NCBI RefSeq assembly: GCF_963675165.1
Contig: NC_087382.1
Coordinates: 3,511,963-3,575,962 of the forward strand
Direction of reading: 5' to 3'
Origin: Halichondria panicea
Lineage: Eukaryota; Porifera; Demospongiae; Suberitida; Halichondriidae
Length of the DNA: 64,000 bases
In this document: positions 21,709-35,699 of the stretch, one piece after another
How the letters are laid out: every line of letters begins with the position of its first letter
Numbering within the stretch: position 1 is the first letter of the stretch
Made by a program: the position numbers and the translations under genes
Notes under the pieces: generated by a model
Seen by the model: only the letters and a program-made list of their open reading frames with translations
Told to the model about the DNA's origin: nothing
The model's database searches: none

Positions 21709-22136
21709 TCCATAGCATGTGTTCGGACCTGTGTTAGCAGGCCACCCTCTTATATCAATATCAGCATTAACTCACAATTACTTGCAAGAATCTGATTTCC
21801 AAGTGATCCAGTCGATTGCGTGGGGTGGAACCTGTGTGTGGGCGAATACATCAAAGGGAATAAACCACACCCACTACAACACATCAAAGTGAGTGTGCTA
21901 AAGCTAGCTATGTACAAGAGTGCTGTGATGTGATTGAGAGTGAAAATTAACAAAATAGACAAAATAACAATAATTATTGTAAACATCAGACGCTTCATCT
22001 CGTCATGTACACATTAACGAACCGATGGTGGAAAAATCCGTGTTAGTGAGAGCTTCCATTTCTCCTTCATCGTTGAGGAACTTTGATGCCACCAGCTGCG
22101 AGGAAAATAGATGTTTATTTAGTGACACACACACAC

Positions 22137-22184
22137 GTTAGAATGAAGATCTAAAGGTCCCTGGTTCGATCCCGGGTTTCGGCA
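22137..22184 (+). tRNA. tRNA-Phe (GAA) 3' half, truncated
   Basis: GTTAGAATGAAGATCTAAAG gives the anticodon arm with GAA, followed by GGTCCCTGGTTCGATCCCGG and GTTTCGGCA, the T arm and acceptor 3' strand of tRNA-Phe. A T-run (22,185-22,190) follows as Pol III terminator. The 5' half (acceptor 5' strand, D arm) is replaced by a CA microsatellite, so the gene cannot make a tRNA. Confidence 0.85.
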
Positions 22185-22190
22185 TTTTTT

Positions 22191-23879
22191 ATATCTCTGG
22201 GTTGACACGCACGCACACACACGCACACGCACATGCACACACACACACACACTAAAACAGGACACAAACAGTCTACCTAGATAATATGATCAACCTTACA
22301 GCACACACAGCGATTAGTAACAGACACACAGACATAACTGAGCAAGTTTTGTTTTTATTAGCACTTGCCAAGACAATAGCTAAGGTTACCAAAGGTTAGG
22401 CTCGCTACTGTTTCAGACTCCACACACAGATTGGAATGTACCCCCCCTCTAGAAACATTGACATCACTAATTAGTACGCTACCATGTAGGAGGTTGCATC
22501 ATCAGCACTACGGTAAACAACATTGGTCATTCATTACCCAGGGCAATGCGTGCAGGGATGTGCCTCGAATATTCCAGGCACACACATCCAGCTGCTCATT
22601 TTAAGTGATTGAATGCCGATAAAAATACACACATAAGACTGTGATTGTGTGTACCCATCTATTGTGTACAACGTGTGTATAAGTAACCACATCCATTTCC
22701 CACGTTACATCTTTACTTACTTAAGTTGCTCCACAAGACCATTACAACAGTGAAGCCTTATTATTAATTGGTTAATTTGCAGCAGTAACGAACGTGTCAG
22801 CTCATTTAACACTGAACATACCTCGTCAGTCAGTCAGTGGAGTGATAGTCACTACAAACATTCCTAAAATGTACTGTGTCTCATGACATGGGGAAATATT
22901 AGCAAGTGTTAGAAGCACAGCCTTCAACAAACAATGACCTCATCCAAACACTGTACTCATGCAAACACGGTACTCATGCAAACACTGTACTCATGCAAAC
23001 ACGGTACCTACCTACTAGTGGAGCCCACTTTAATGGCCACTCATGAAGAGAGGCTAACTGCGATACCAAGGCCAGGTCCCAAATGAACAGTTTGTGTACG
23101 TATAAAACAACCCCTCAACAAAGGTCACCTCTGTATAAGAGCCGACACATTGTTCCCAAAGGTGTTCGTTATAGAGGTACTATGTATGTTTACTTTGACT
23201 GCTCGTAACTTGAGTCGGGAAGATCCGATTTCAGAAATAAAAAATGCAATCTGTAGCTCTAAGGAGGTCTCTCTAATTATGGGTTTAACTTGAGGCTTTT
23301 AATCGGGCCCAAATTTGCTGACACAGCACAGGTGTATCGTCTTCAAATGTTGGCCGATTTGCTAAGCTAACTGTCCATAATTTAAGTTTGGAAGGTTCAC
23401 TTCCAGAAAGAAAAGATGTATTATGTAGCTCTAAGGGAGATCTATCTAATGGTGTGTTTAGAGATTGCTAATTGACCAAAATAAATACATCCCTTCCACT
23501 AAATTAGGCTATCAATTAAAACACACATTACCAGCATGTACACAAACATTCGCTCGTTAACTGGCTAATCATCACAAGACAATTGCTCATCAAATACCAG
23601 CTAGGAAAACAAGTTGTAAAGGCCTCACAATTCCCAGAGCTACTGTAATTGAACTGCGAAGGTTTCTTAGCAATGAGGGGACTAGAAATTTTAGAATAAT
23701 GTGCAGCGTCAATAGATACTTGTTAAGCAAGTTAGTGCTGACAATGCCAATAACATGATACACTCAGCATGAACACTAGAGTAGGGGTACACACATTCAT
23801 CTTGCAAACATAGTATTGTAATGAAGGGCCCCTCCTCCAATCAACAGTCCAGTAGACTACACACATGAAGACTAGAGCT
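22191..23879. other. No gene seen; simple and dispersed repeats
   Basis: A CA/CG microsatellite lies at 22,205-22,252. An about 20-bp tandem repeat (CACTGTACTCATGCAAA type) lies around 22,945-23,010. Two members of the CTCTAAGGGAGGTCTAT repeat family lie near 23,205-23,290 and 23,370-23,455. No supported exon or RNA gene. Confidence 0.5.
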
Positions 23880-25776
23880 AGTACCAATACACCAACTAGA
23901 TACGTGTGTTAAAACTATATTCCAGCATCTAGACCAGTATAATTATAGTAAACTGACTTTGTTAGATAGCTTGGGACTCCAAAATCTGAGCAGCTTGGTG
24001 AGCAGCACTGTTCCTAAGACAAGACAAGACACAGGAGGTTCCAGTTGATCACAACACTCTCCATGGCAGTTAGAATGAAGGGATATTCCCTAACAGTAGT
24101 TCTACACTGCACTATACAGGTAGGGTTTTTCCCTATGCAATGTGGCCACCATTGATTGTTGTGCCACTGTCTAGTCTACGTCTGTTTCCAAGAGCTCTCT
24201 CACTATCTGCAGTCCAAGTTATGCCAAAAGAAAGAAAAAGAAAGGTTCTACTTTAATAGAAATCTAGTGTAGAACTTACTTTGATAGCCTGTTGCTAGCT
24301 AGCTGTAGAGATGTATTTGTTTATATATCTACCTATATAGCTACTGAGTACTGTGCTATTTTACCTCATACCAACACCCACATAACCAGGAGACTCCTGC
24401 TGCTGTAGGAGGAGGTTCTGGCTCCACCATTGAGGAGGTACATTACTGACACACACACTTCACACATTGTGTCCACGTAGTCTGCTCTTCGCTCCCACCT
24501 TGTTCAGGTATTCGCTCGTTTTCTCATAAATCAGCCGCACTAGGAATGTCCGTCTGAGCACCACTTTAGTCTAGAGGTTATTGCACAATAAAGAAGCTAC
24601 TGATAGAGAGGCTGTGAGCAAAGGGAAGGGCAAGGAAAACAATGGGATGGTATCGAATTGGGACAAACTAAAGACTGGAGGTATATATTCCAACTATGTT
24701 ATCAACTGATACTGATCACATGTACTCAGACCATGGACCAGCTCATGGAATGTGAATGGAATCAGAACGTGGATAAAGGTATCGTTTCCTCTGTCCTCAA
24801 TAATTACAATTATTAACCAACCGCATTTTATACACTGTGTACAGAATGGTGGTCTGGAGTACATTGCACAAGAATACCCAGACATATTCTGTGTACAAGA
24901 AACCAAGTGTATTGAGAAAGAGCTTCCTATGGTAGGACAGCCACTGTACACACACACTCACCCCCCCCACACACACACACCCCCCCACACACACACACTC
25001 ACACTCCCCCCCCCACACACACACACACACACACACTCACCCCCCCACACACACACAACCCCCCCCACACACACACACACACAACCCCCCCCACACACAC
25101 ACACACACACAGAACCAGCTCGGTATTCCTGGCTACCACGTCTACTGGCACTCCGCAGAGAAGAGGCTACAGCGGTGTGGGGTGAGGCATATTCACCAAC
25201 TGTTGTGTGGTTAGTTACAAGTATTGTGCAGGCTGTACTCCAAAGAGAAGCCAATTTCAGTGACCAATGGTTTGGGAATTGAGAAGTTTGATTGTGAGGG
25301 TAGGATCATCACTGCTGAATATGAGCACTTCTATTTCCTTACATCTTGTAAGTTGGTTCTGATTTTATTTAGATTCCTATTGTCACTGTTATGTTGTGCC
25401 CTGTGTATATAGATGTGCCCAATGCTGGTGATGGCCTCAAGAGGCTCTCGTACAGTACAAGCAAGACTGGGATAGGGACCTCAGAGAGTACATGAAGAAA
25501 CTAGATCTCAGTCCTTCTCTGTGGGGACCTCAATGTGGCCCATAAAGAGATAGGTACCTTCAGAGTTTGCCTTGACTTTGTGTACATGCATGTATGTATC
25601 TACGTGTAGATTTAAAGAACCCCAAGACAAACACAAAGACAGCTGGTTTCACGCCCGAGGAGAGAGCTACTGGAGGAGGGTTTCATGGACACCTTCCGTC
25701 ACCTGTATCCCGACCTCTCTGGAGCGTACACTTACTAGTCATACCGGTTCAAGGCCAGAGCCAAGAACACTGGCTG
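23880..25776 (+). pseudogene. APEX1-like AP endonuclease relic, copy 2
   Basis: Exons recognised: 24390-24437 (ETPAAVGGGSGSTIEE), a worn exon near 24,590-24,680, 24730-24778 (SWNVNGIRTWIK, the metal/substrate Asn region), 24845-24931 (PDIFCVQETKC, catalytic Glu), 25113-25181, 25232-25347, 25413-25553 ([21 protein letters not shown] out of frame) and 25610-25776. A short MPKERKRK frame at 24,221 may be the old start. Lesions: a net frameshift between AEK and GYSGVG; another before CGDLNVAH; in-frame TAG at 25,736; a copy-specific 5-base duplication near 25,455; a 14-base loss in the last exon; and the third exon eaten by a transposon-end deletion. The C-terminal exon is absent. Not functional. 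Confidence 0.85.
24955..25112. repeat. CA/C-run microsatellite in APEX relic intron
   Basis: Alternating (CA)n and C-runs directly before the next exon's acceptor. It is much shorter in unit 4 (43,585-43,671) and longer in unit 5 (55,300-55,507). Length change after duplication is evident. Confidence 0.9.
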
Positions 25777-25912
25777 GTGAGTGCTCCCGCATTACTCTAG
25801 CAATAGAGTGTATCTGTGTTATCATGTCCACGATCCTGCTACTAATACCCAACACATGCACACACTGTCTTAGTTATCCACCCCCACCACCCACACACAC
25901 CACACACACTAG

Positions 25913-28059
25913 ATGACGAGGCAAAGAAGGTAGCCTCACAGGCACAAGCAGACGCTCGCTGGATCATAAGAAACACAAAGCCTTGTCCACACTGCAGGTA
26001 CGTTGGAATAGAGTATAGAACAATAATATTTAGAGTTACTGTACATAATTATACGTTTCATTGTTGTCTGATTTCAATATTTCCTTATAGAGCTCCAATT
26101 CAGAAGAACGACGGATGCAATCACATGACTTGTAAACAGGTACGGGCTTAACATAATTATTAGACTGGAAACGGCTGCACCTAGTTTATCTTTTGTTGCC
26201 TCTAGTGTCGCCATGATTTCTGCTGGGTGTGTCTTGATCCCTAGAGTCTACACAATTACAGAACTGGGGGATACTTTACGTAAGTCGTACATTGCCAATT
26301 AACACATTCAGAAAAGCGTGGCCATATAATGCTCTTACAACATGATTGTCTACTATCAGAGTTATACGTGTACTGTGGTACCTATAGCCTCTTACACAGG
26401 CCTGTTGAGAAAAGGAGGCATGTGCAAGATATTTTCTACGTGTATGTATACTATCTACTCAGTTGCCCATTGATATCCCTCCTCCCCGTCCTCCCTTTAT
26501 AGCTGCAGCTGATTTTCTAAGCCCCACTACTCATACATGTATCACCATAGTGCTTTCACATGTACAATGTATTTACTATCTACTCAGTTGTCCATTGACC
26601 CCTCTCCTTCGTAACTGCAATTGGTTCACGGCTCAGGAGAAGGCCAACACGACGGTGGAGGGGTCCAGAGGAGACATGGAGGCTGCCTATGTTAAGAAAG
26701 CTACGGAGGACCTTCAGTCGCACACTAAGAGATTCCAGCATTATTATGACAGATACAACAATCATCTACACAGTCTGGATGTAAGTGGTGGAGCGTGAAA
26801 ATCTCTCGACAATTCTAGCAAGTTTAGTTTTGATTTTGCTAGCTAGAGTGCCCATAACTTGACTTTGGAAGGTCCAATTTCATGTAGGATGCGTTCTGTA
26901 GCTCTAAGGGAGGTCTTTTTATCAAAATGGGTGTGTTTAAATCATGTAGGCCAATTTTTTTTCTCCTTGTCAGATTAAAATGAAGTTGCTTCAAGAGTCG
27001 ACTGGTAAGATGAGAGAACTGGAAAGACTCGGACTGGCTCTCGACAAGAAAGGTACGATGTTTGTGCATGTATTATAATAGCTGCTTAGTAATATTGAAA
27101 TATGACCTTAATTTGGAAGTTCGTACTGTACATATAACACTACATATTTTTCTTTATAGTGGCTCGGGTCAAAGGTCAATCTGATGCCACCATTGGGGTG
27201 AACTCTCCTCTCACTCCACAAAAGAAAATCAGTGTTTTCACAACTGGAGAAGCGAAAAACTTTCTCGACGATATTTTCCGAATTCTGCTGAGAGCGAGGA
27301 GAATCTTGTCAGCCTCGTATTGCATTGGATACTTCATCCCTGATACAGATGAGGAGGCCCTGGGGGCACATGAAGTATTGCAGGTGAGGGCAGGTGGCTC
27401 ATCGTGACAGCAGATTATGGGAAATAGTGAAGTATTTTTAAACGATCACAACTTAAATGTTTATCTACTTGCGTGAAGTATTCCATTTTGGTAGAATTTA
27501 CTACGTGTACCATTGCATTGTCGAGTGTAGCAGCGTTGTCTAACAGCCTACTACTACTACACACACACGCACACCCACACCCACACACACACCCACTCAC
27601 ACTCACACACACACACACACCCACTAGCACACACTCACACACACACACACCCCCATCCCTCAGGGCAAACTAGAGGAAGCAGTGGAGGTTGTCTCGGAGA
27701 TGGTCAATAGACAATACCTCCAAACACCATGCTCTAAAATGAACGAAGCCGCTGGAAACGTCAACTACCTTTGCAGTGAATATCTCACCGAAATGTCTGT
27801 GGTTGCGACAATCGCTGATCTGGCAATAAAAGAAGCAGAAAAGCCTCCACCTCCGCATGCCACCCCGCCCACTCCACGGGAGGACAGCCCGCCCCCTCGT
27901 ATGGGGGTGATTCCCCTCGGCTTTGGACCAGACGTTCCCGACCAACCGGATGGAGAGAGGCGCTTCCGTTTGATTGGTCTATTGAATCCCGATGGAACAT
28001 TGCATATTTTACGAGTACCAGAAGAGGAGTTTCAATTTCTTAGGGCCCCAGCAGACTAA
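25913..28059 (+). pseudogene. ANKIB1-like RBR ligase C-terminal relic, copy 2
   Basis: Same seven-exon layout as at 1883-4041. RING2 (CPHC, GCNHMTC, CRHDFCWVC), Ariadne helices and a complete final exon ending LRAPAD. The third exon has TGG to TAG (CTTGATCCCTAGAGTC, about 26,240), a nonsense change in RING2 directly after FCWVCLDP. The final exon is uninterrupted (27,665-28,059), unlike copy 1. No start exon or upstream RBR part exists. Confidence 0.8.
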
Positions 28060-28742
28060 TTAGCGTTATGTGAATGTACTTGTGAACTACATGTACATAA
28101 TAATTATAAGTATTCTGTTCAACAATTTAGCTGTGTGTGTGTATGTATAAACATGTTATTTTTCATGTTGTTTGCACAGTCGTCATTAATATTTTGTGAT
28201 TAATTAAAAGGCACCTCTGCCCCGAAGCAGCCATTGTGATCAAACTCTGCAGATCCACCCCCTTTCTATGGTTTGTAACACGCCGACCGTTTCATATTTT
28301 AAAGACAGAATAATCACTGATAATAATTATGCTAGACTAGCCAATTAGCGTTAATTGCAATGGTATCTCACCCCCCCCCCCCCCCCCCCCACTCAAATAT
28401 ATACCCGAAGCATTTGAACACTAAAAGCTATCTGCAAACAAAGCACTGCATGTCAGTCGTCACTAGCCTGTTTTACCATAATATTATAGTTAGAGAACAG
28501 GCATTTTTAGATGTCTGATAATACCCCCTGCATGCATGTACATGTACCCTATGATTTATTCATGAACATGCATGCAGTCACATGTGTAATGGAATTCCCC
28601 TTACACACAATACAGGGTGTGTCTGGCATGTCTGTGGTGAGGGTATTCATATCATTCCAAGAATACCAGCTAGTGAATATAATCAGTGAACCAATTCTCT
28701 GCAGTCTACACACATCTCTGAGTTCCTAGCAGAAACTATAAT
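28060..28742 (+). promoter_or_regulatory. 5' flank of ANK-Roco copy 2
   Basis: Carries a C-run of 20 (28,371-28,390) and a single copy of the block that is tripled in unit 1. No coding exon seen. Promoter function inferred from position. Confidence 0.4.
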
Positions 28743-31700
28743 ATGGGACAGGAACAGTCTGCTGAGTAAGTGATGGTCTTACAGCCTAACATTTTTATTG
28801 CTTTTAAATAGGCCACAGGCCCTGGAGTTATTGGATGCTGCTTGGTATGGTGATGTAAGCAAAGTGAAGTCCCTACTGGCACGTGGGGCCAACCCTAACC
28901 ACCCCAAGTACTATGATTGCCATTACAATAAACGACTGTCACTCTAATTAAATAGGAGGTTAGAAAATGCTGCTAATAAAAGGTTTATCAGCAAAGTGAT
29001 GTCTCTGCTGGAACGTGAGGCTGACCCCGAGTGCTATCCATTACACAATGCTTGTGTGAATAGTCACCTGGAGATAGTGAAGGCACTTGTTGAGGCTGGA
29101 GCAGACACTGAGAGATGGGATCGTTTGGGCAGATTTCCAGTTCATTATGCAGCCATGTATGGTCATAAGGAGGTGTTGGTTTACTTGATCAGGGATTGCA
29201 AGTGCAGCGCTGGTGAGTAGTTTTCCATTCACTAGCAGTTGCTACATAACTCCCCCGGCCAACCCTATATATAGCAATTTTTCACATTGCAAATATTTTT
29301 ATGGGACTTTAATATCAGTTTAATTTGTAACGAATACGGAATACATGCATGGCTTGGGCTTCTTAATTTTGAATGAGTTGGTTATGTACACGAACTATGC
29401 GTTCGAGGACTTGAGGGCCTGGCTTAGGGATGGACATTTAGTTCCTTACAAATGCACCAGTCCTGTAATATTTAAATATTAGTGACACCAACATTCACTT
29501 GTGTATAGATACCAGGGACAAGAACAACGATACTCCACTCCACTATGCATGCCATGTTGGTCACCTAGATATGGTGCAGTACTTGGTGGAGGAGGCCCAC
29601 TGTGACATCAGTGAGTGTATCATAATTTTGTCTGTCCTTGTGTACAAATTTGTTGTTATGAACACTTTTTCAGATGTACGGAACAACAACAACCAGACTG
29701 TACTTCATACAGCCTGCAGTTACCTCCTATATAAACCTATGTTTGGTGAGTCGAAGTAATTAGAGATTATAGTAACTACATAGCCCTAAAAGTACTTGTT
29801 TGTAACAAACCAGAAATAATAAGAGTATATGCATGTAATAGATATAGCATGGGAGACCGAGTGTTTTATGGAATATACAGGTACAAGCACAAGGGTGAAG
29901 CTCCGAGGGCGAGTTGCTTGTATATTTCAATAAAACAAGAGGATTATCATGCTATAATAATATTATGCAACGACCCTTACCAATGTGTAATAAAATAATA
30001 GAACACGGAGGGGACTGTATCACTTTTATTACACCCCTTGTAACCGATATAAATTTATAAGATCCTTACAATACAGTGCATGTATTATTATAACCAACTG
30101 CATTCCCGTTCAATATTGTAACTTTAGGTACGACATGGATACTTTCCGGTTCGCTTGCAGTAGTGCAGTACTTGGTTGAGAAGGCTAACTTTGACATCAG
30201 TGAGTTTATTTAAATGTAATGTGTACAATCTCTTGACCATTAACATGTGCAGATGCAACTGATAATAAAGGCAGGACACCACTTGACTTCGCTAAAGAAA
30301 GAGATTACAAGGACCTTGTTGACTACCTCAAGACTCGACTGGAATCATCTAGACAACCAGGCAAGTTATAGCTACTTAGCTAGCTAGCTGCCAACGTGCA
30401 ACGTGCAAGTTCAAGCTTCTTAGCTTTTGCTCGACAAAGAAGTTTTAACATCAAAATCTGCCACATGAAAAAACATTTCACCGGCATCCTAAATAATTGA
30501 CATAGCTATACATTATAAAGAGATTAGTGATGTGCATAATGTTATGTTTACACGACTCAACAACTGTTACTCATGGCAACCAGGCACGACGTTATAAACA
30601 TATTTAACCGAAATTGTTATCACGAGGAATTCCTAGTAAATTGTTATCTGAGTACATTTTCCTCAATGAAGTAAAAAATGTCATGCCAGCAAAGGCTTCG
30701 CCATGCATACAGTAATTATAACTATACTTTACCATAGCTATATATAATTTATAGTCAGTCACATTTACTTCCTTGTACATTCATGCAGGAAAAGATGGTG
30801 TTGGGAGTCAAACAGCTGTTCCACTCACACAAGACGAGGCTGATGCTCTGCAGAAGCTTCTCGAGGGAGCACAAGTCACCATTGGTCATCCCATTGTTGC
30901 TGGCACAACCACTCTGGAGGATGTTCAGCAGCTGCTTACTCAGAGAGGACTGGAGATTATGGCCGACGACCTCAGGACAAGACTCAGACTAAGTAAGCTT
31001 AAAATTACTATTTTTAGTGCTTATCACATGATCTCCAGTCCATCAGTTTAGCTTAAAGTAGTCACACGACCGTGATTTGTAATCTCCACACTTAACTGAT
31101 TACTTGCCGAATGGTTCTCGCTAAAATTTCAATGTTTGTTATTTTTCATATGATCAAAGTAACTTAATCTCTACTAATTTCTCCATAATTATAGTTATGA
31201 CTGAGCAACAAAGAAACCTCGAGATACTCAACAATCTAATGACAGATGAAGACACTATCGATATTAGCTACCCAAGGCTATTTCTTGTTGGGCCGCCATC
31301 TGTTGGCAAGACGACCACACTCAATCGACTGCTGGGGGAGTTTGAGAACATTGACTCTGCTGGAGACAAAGCCAAGCTTAGAAGCACACTGCTTGCTAAC
31401 TGCAAACAAATACTTGCCTTCGTTAATGAAAACACAGCAAAATGGTTGTCATCCAAAGATGTTGACGAAGAAACAAAGCTCTTGTTTGGCTACTTACGTG
31501 AATCTAAGTCTGAAACCACTCCTAACAAAAAGATAAGCATCGCAACCTCAACCGATTCTCCTGTATTAATACGCAAGCAAAGAACTCGATCTAAAATACC
31601 ACAATAGTGTTTCCTAAAGAAAGCAGATCACCACTACACCAAGCCACAGCTGCTCAGCGTACGACAATGAGTCATCCAAGAAGCAAACTATTACCAATAA

Positions 31701-34625
31701 AATCAGAATTACAACAGCTAATAAAAAATGCGGATTATTCCAAAATGGCCGATTTCCTTGGCGATATTTTACTGAACATTCACGACATCGGAGGTCAGCC
31801 AGGCTTCTTGGAAATGCTACCAGCCCTGAGCACTGGTCCGGCCATGTATCTAGTGTTCTTAGATCTCAGTAAGGAACTTGACAAGCTGTACAAAATACCT
31901 TTCAGTCGAGATGGCATGGAAATTATTCCCTTCAATTCTGTTCACACTACAGAAGCCACAATCTCTCAAATCCTCACCTCTATTGCCAGTGTCCATTGCA
32001 TCTCAAGAGATCCCACTCCTCTTATTAATGTTGGCAGAGCTAGTGATGCTCTTAAAGAAAGAGTAACAACTTTTAAACAAGTTAAACCGGTAGCAGCCTT
32101 GATAGGCACACACAAAGACAAGCTGACCGACCCCGCGAGACAAATCAGAGAGAAAAATGAGGCACTTGAAAAAGTTATCCAAAAATTCCCTGAAATTATT
32201 ATTTCTCCAGGATCAGAAGAGCAGAATATTGAGCACAGCGAACCTCTAGACGGAGCCCGTACACAATCAGGTTCAATATCTTGTTTCTTTTCAGTAGATA
32301 ACCTCAATGGAACTGAAGTGTCTGACATTGGCCCCGTTCGTAATTTCTTAAGTCGAACAATTTTGGCTCGTTTCAAAAATGCTTCTCTTCCAATTCGACC
32401 AAAATGGCTCATTTTTGGGTTGCTTCTTCGAAAACAATTTCATATAGCTACAATTGAAGATTGCTTTGAATTAGGAGAAATGCTAGAAATGCAGAAAGAA
32501 GAAGTAAAAGTGTGTCTCTGGTATCTTCACAACTGTGTTGGTACGATCCTCCATTACACCAACGTACCTGGTGATGACGGTTGGCTCAAGGGTCATGTGA
32601 TCTGTACCCTTCAAGCTATCTTTGATAGCATCAGCCAGTTTATTCTCCTTTCTATGCGAACGCTTCACTCAGGAGGTCCAGTTACCAACCACGAGCAAGC
32701 CGAGTTGGTTAAGAAGGGACAGTTCTCGATCAAATCCATTGAGATGTGTTGCAGAAACGTGGAAATTTCTGAACTTATTCCCGCAAAGCATCTCATTAAG
32801 TTATTGGAGCACGTCAAACTTCTGTCCCCGATATCTCATAAGGATGAATCATCAGCGGAAGGTGTTCGCATTACCTACTTAATGCCGGCTGTTTTGGAGT
32901 GTGCTTCACGAGAGGAGCTGGCGAACCCACCTCCACCAGACACCAACAACCCAGAACCACTCCACATCACATTCAGCTTTGGTTACGTACCAACAGGAGT
33001 CTTCTGTGGGCTCATCACTCGACTAGTTTCCCAAGGCCGCCATGGAATACTCGGATTGACGTGGAAGTTGGTGGAAGATGGTGTCAAGAGAAACTGCGTC
33101 TCTTTTCTGATTGCGAAATCAAATAAGATAACGTTAATATCTCATGAAAGGAGTTACGAAATACGAGTTACTCGAAATCACGCCCGTCTCTCCCTGCACG
33201 ACCTTTGCACCTATGTTCTCTCGGTAGTTCTCTACACTCTCACGAGCATGTACGAGCAGCTAGTCCCACAAGTTGCGTTCCAGTGCCCATGTCCTGGTCA
33301 CAGCTCAAGCAGGGATAGAAATTCCTTGTGTATTCTGACGGAAGATGTATGGATTCAGTTTCTGTGTGGCAGTAATCCCGTTACCTTGAGGAAGGAGCAG
33401 ACAGTTTGGCTTGGAAAGGTGTGTGTACAGTTAGCGTACGTAGAATTATGTGCATGTATTCTACTTGCCTGTCTTACTATTTGCCGCATGTTAGTCACAT
33501 GCATCCCTTATTTTCAACAGACCAAGAAGGTTGGTGAGAAAGCTGAACTAGAGGTGCTAAAGTTTGCTGAGGAAGGTTTCTCCTTCCACTGGACCAAAGA
33601 GGGCTCCAGACGTCAGATCAAGACAACTGATGATCAGCCCAACACTCTGAGCTTCCCGAGTGTGAGAGAGGAGGACTTTGGTCACTACCAGTGTGAGGTG
33701 AAGGATGCAGCTGCTGAGAAAGTGCTCCTCACTCTCTACAGAGCTCTCTACAAAGAGGAGTCAAGTCAGTTAGCATTGAGTATGCCACACTTACGTTCAA
33801 TATTTTAACTGCTTCAGGTGAATTCTCTACTGAAAGGAATGAAGAGCCAAAAAGCAATGACACTAAATCTATTGTAAAGACACCATCATCAGGTTTGATT
33901 GTTTCTACAAACTATTCTACAAACACTGTTGTTCACTGATCACTCGTATAGATGAGGGGTCCCTGTCACCAGAAAGGCTCCAATACTCAGCAGCTCCAGT
34001 CCAGAGAGCAGAAACTCCAATATCATCATCAGCTGGTGGTGACAGTCAATTCCGTACTCAAAAAGGTATATTTCTTTATATACATGTAGCTGTGTATGAT
34101 ATTGTCACATCATCAATCAATGATTTATGCCCTCTACAGGACCACCCGCTAATCGAGTCGCTCTCCAAGAACTAATGGGACGATACAATCTGACTAACGA
34201 GCAACTCAACCGTGAAATAAGTAACCCTAATTTTTCCTACCTGGCCATATATTTCGATGATGTGGAAATTTATTCGAATGCCATGGGACTAGCTTCTGCT
34301 GAACAAGCCGATGTGAAGAGGTTATACCATAGCGAAGGTTCCCAAGCAGCCATGTTAAAGTGTTTGAAAATCTGGAAACAACACAATTCTTCTCAAGCAA
34401 GTTACAGAGCTCTACTGGATATCATACTGAGATTGGGGAAAGGAGACACAGCTGATAAAATCTGTCAGCAATTGACCCAACGTAAGTACATGTATATCAG
34501 TGCCCCTCCCCTTTTCCTCGCCCCTCTAACAAGCAACTGAGCCGGTAGCTATGCAACTCATGCATGTAACTGAACTCACACCAGAGAAGTATTTTATAAT
34601 GAGTACATAGCTAGTAGGTTGTACA

Positions 34626-35595
34626 TGATTATAGGATTGACAGTGCAATTGTGTGTTTTCAATCATATTTCACCGCGTTTCGTCTGACTGACTAAGTAAG
34701 TAAGTATGTAAGTAAGTAAGTAATATTCTTGGAAAGCATTTCCTCCTTGTACAGACATGTTCAGAAGATTCTAGATACAGCCTCTAGTCGACTAGAACCC
34801 GGACCATGGGCGTTTTTCTCAGAATTGCGTCCGCTTCCAAGAGGCAGATGACCTCTCAGGCTCCACTTTTCTTACCTACGCAATTCCGCCATCTTTAAAT
34901 GACTGCCACAGCAACGCACATGGCAACTTATGAGGTGGGCGTGGCTGTGACATCGATAAACACAAAACCTCCTTTCTTCAGCTCAGCTATTTATCCTAGA
35001 TGCATGCACTAAAAAACATTTGCAATGTGAACGTTGCTAGGATTGCCAGGAAAAGAAAAGCACGAAAAAGCGAAGAAACAAGAAATTCGGCGAGTGCATA
35101 ACTCCAATCCGTTACAACGTCATGAACATGTACAGTCGAGTGGCCTACTGTTGATAAGGAATTTTAAAATCGAAATATAGATTGGATAAACACACAGTCA
35201 TTGGTCTTTATCTGCTGGTCATGAATATAACTTGGAATACTCCCATCCACACATCCAACACTTGCGTGTTTGCTCAACACTGTAAGGGAGTCATAAACAT
35301 ATAACTATAGCCTGCAAAAAATGTACATAATTAACATCACTATAATTATTACTTGCAATGTGAAAGGATTGGCCAGGAAAAGTACCAAAACAAAAATAAT
35401 AATTATTAATAACTTATTGAAACAGTACATGTTCATGACGTTGTAACGGATTGGAGTTATGCACTCGCCGAATTTCTTGTTTCTTCGCTTTTTCGCGCTT
35501 TTCTTTTCCTGGCAATCCTAGCAACGTTCACATTGCAAATGTTTTTTTAGTTTTGATAATTATAGGATTGACAGTGCAATTGTGTGTTTTCAATT
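34626..35595. mobile_element. Inverted-repeat insertion in last intron of copy 2
   Basis: 35,009-35,133 and 35,425-35,550 are near-perfect inverted repeats of about 125 bp (CTAAAAAACATTTGCAATGT ... GTTACAACGTCATGAACATG). The flanking text ATAGGATTGACAGTGCAATT plus GTGTGTTTTCAAT occurs on both sides (about 34,629 and 35,559) but only once in copy 3 (40,916-40,955), so about 930 bp arrived together with a duplication of about 35 bp. A TAAG microsatellite (34,695-34,725) lies inside. Confidence 0.75.
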
Positions 35596-35699
35596 ATTGC
35601 ACAAATTATCACTCTGTTCATAATTATATACATTTCCACTTGTTGGTGTCTATATAGCTAGACTGCACTCTCAGCTAGTACACTGTTGACATGACAACC

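Noticed and set aside
21784-22094. Possible minus-strand exons (LVASKFLNDEGEMEALTNTD; VWFIPFDVFAHTQVPPHAID)
   Set aside because: Frames look coding-like but the splice phases of the two pieces do not agree and no family is recognised; not strong enough to annotate.
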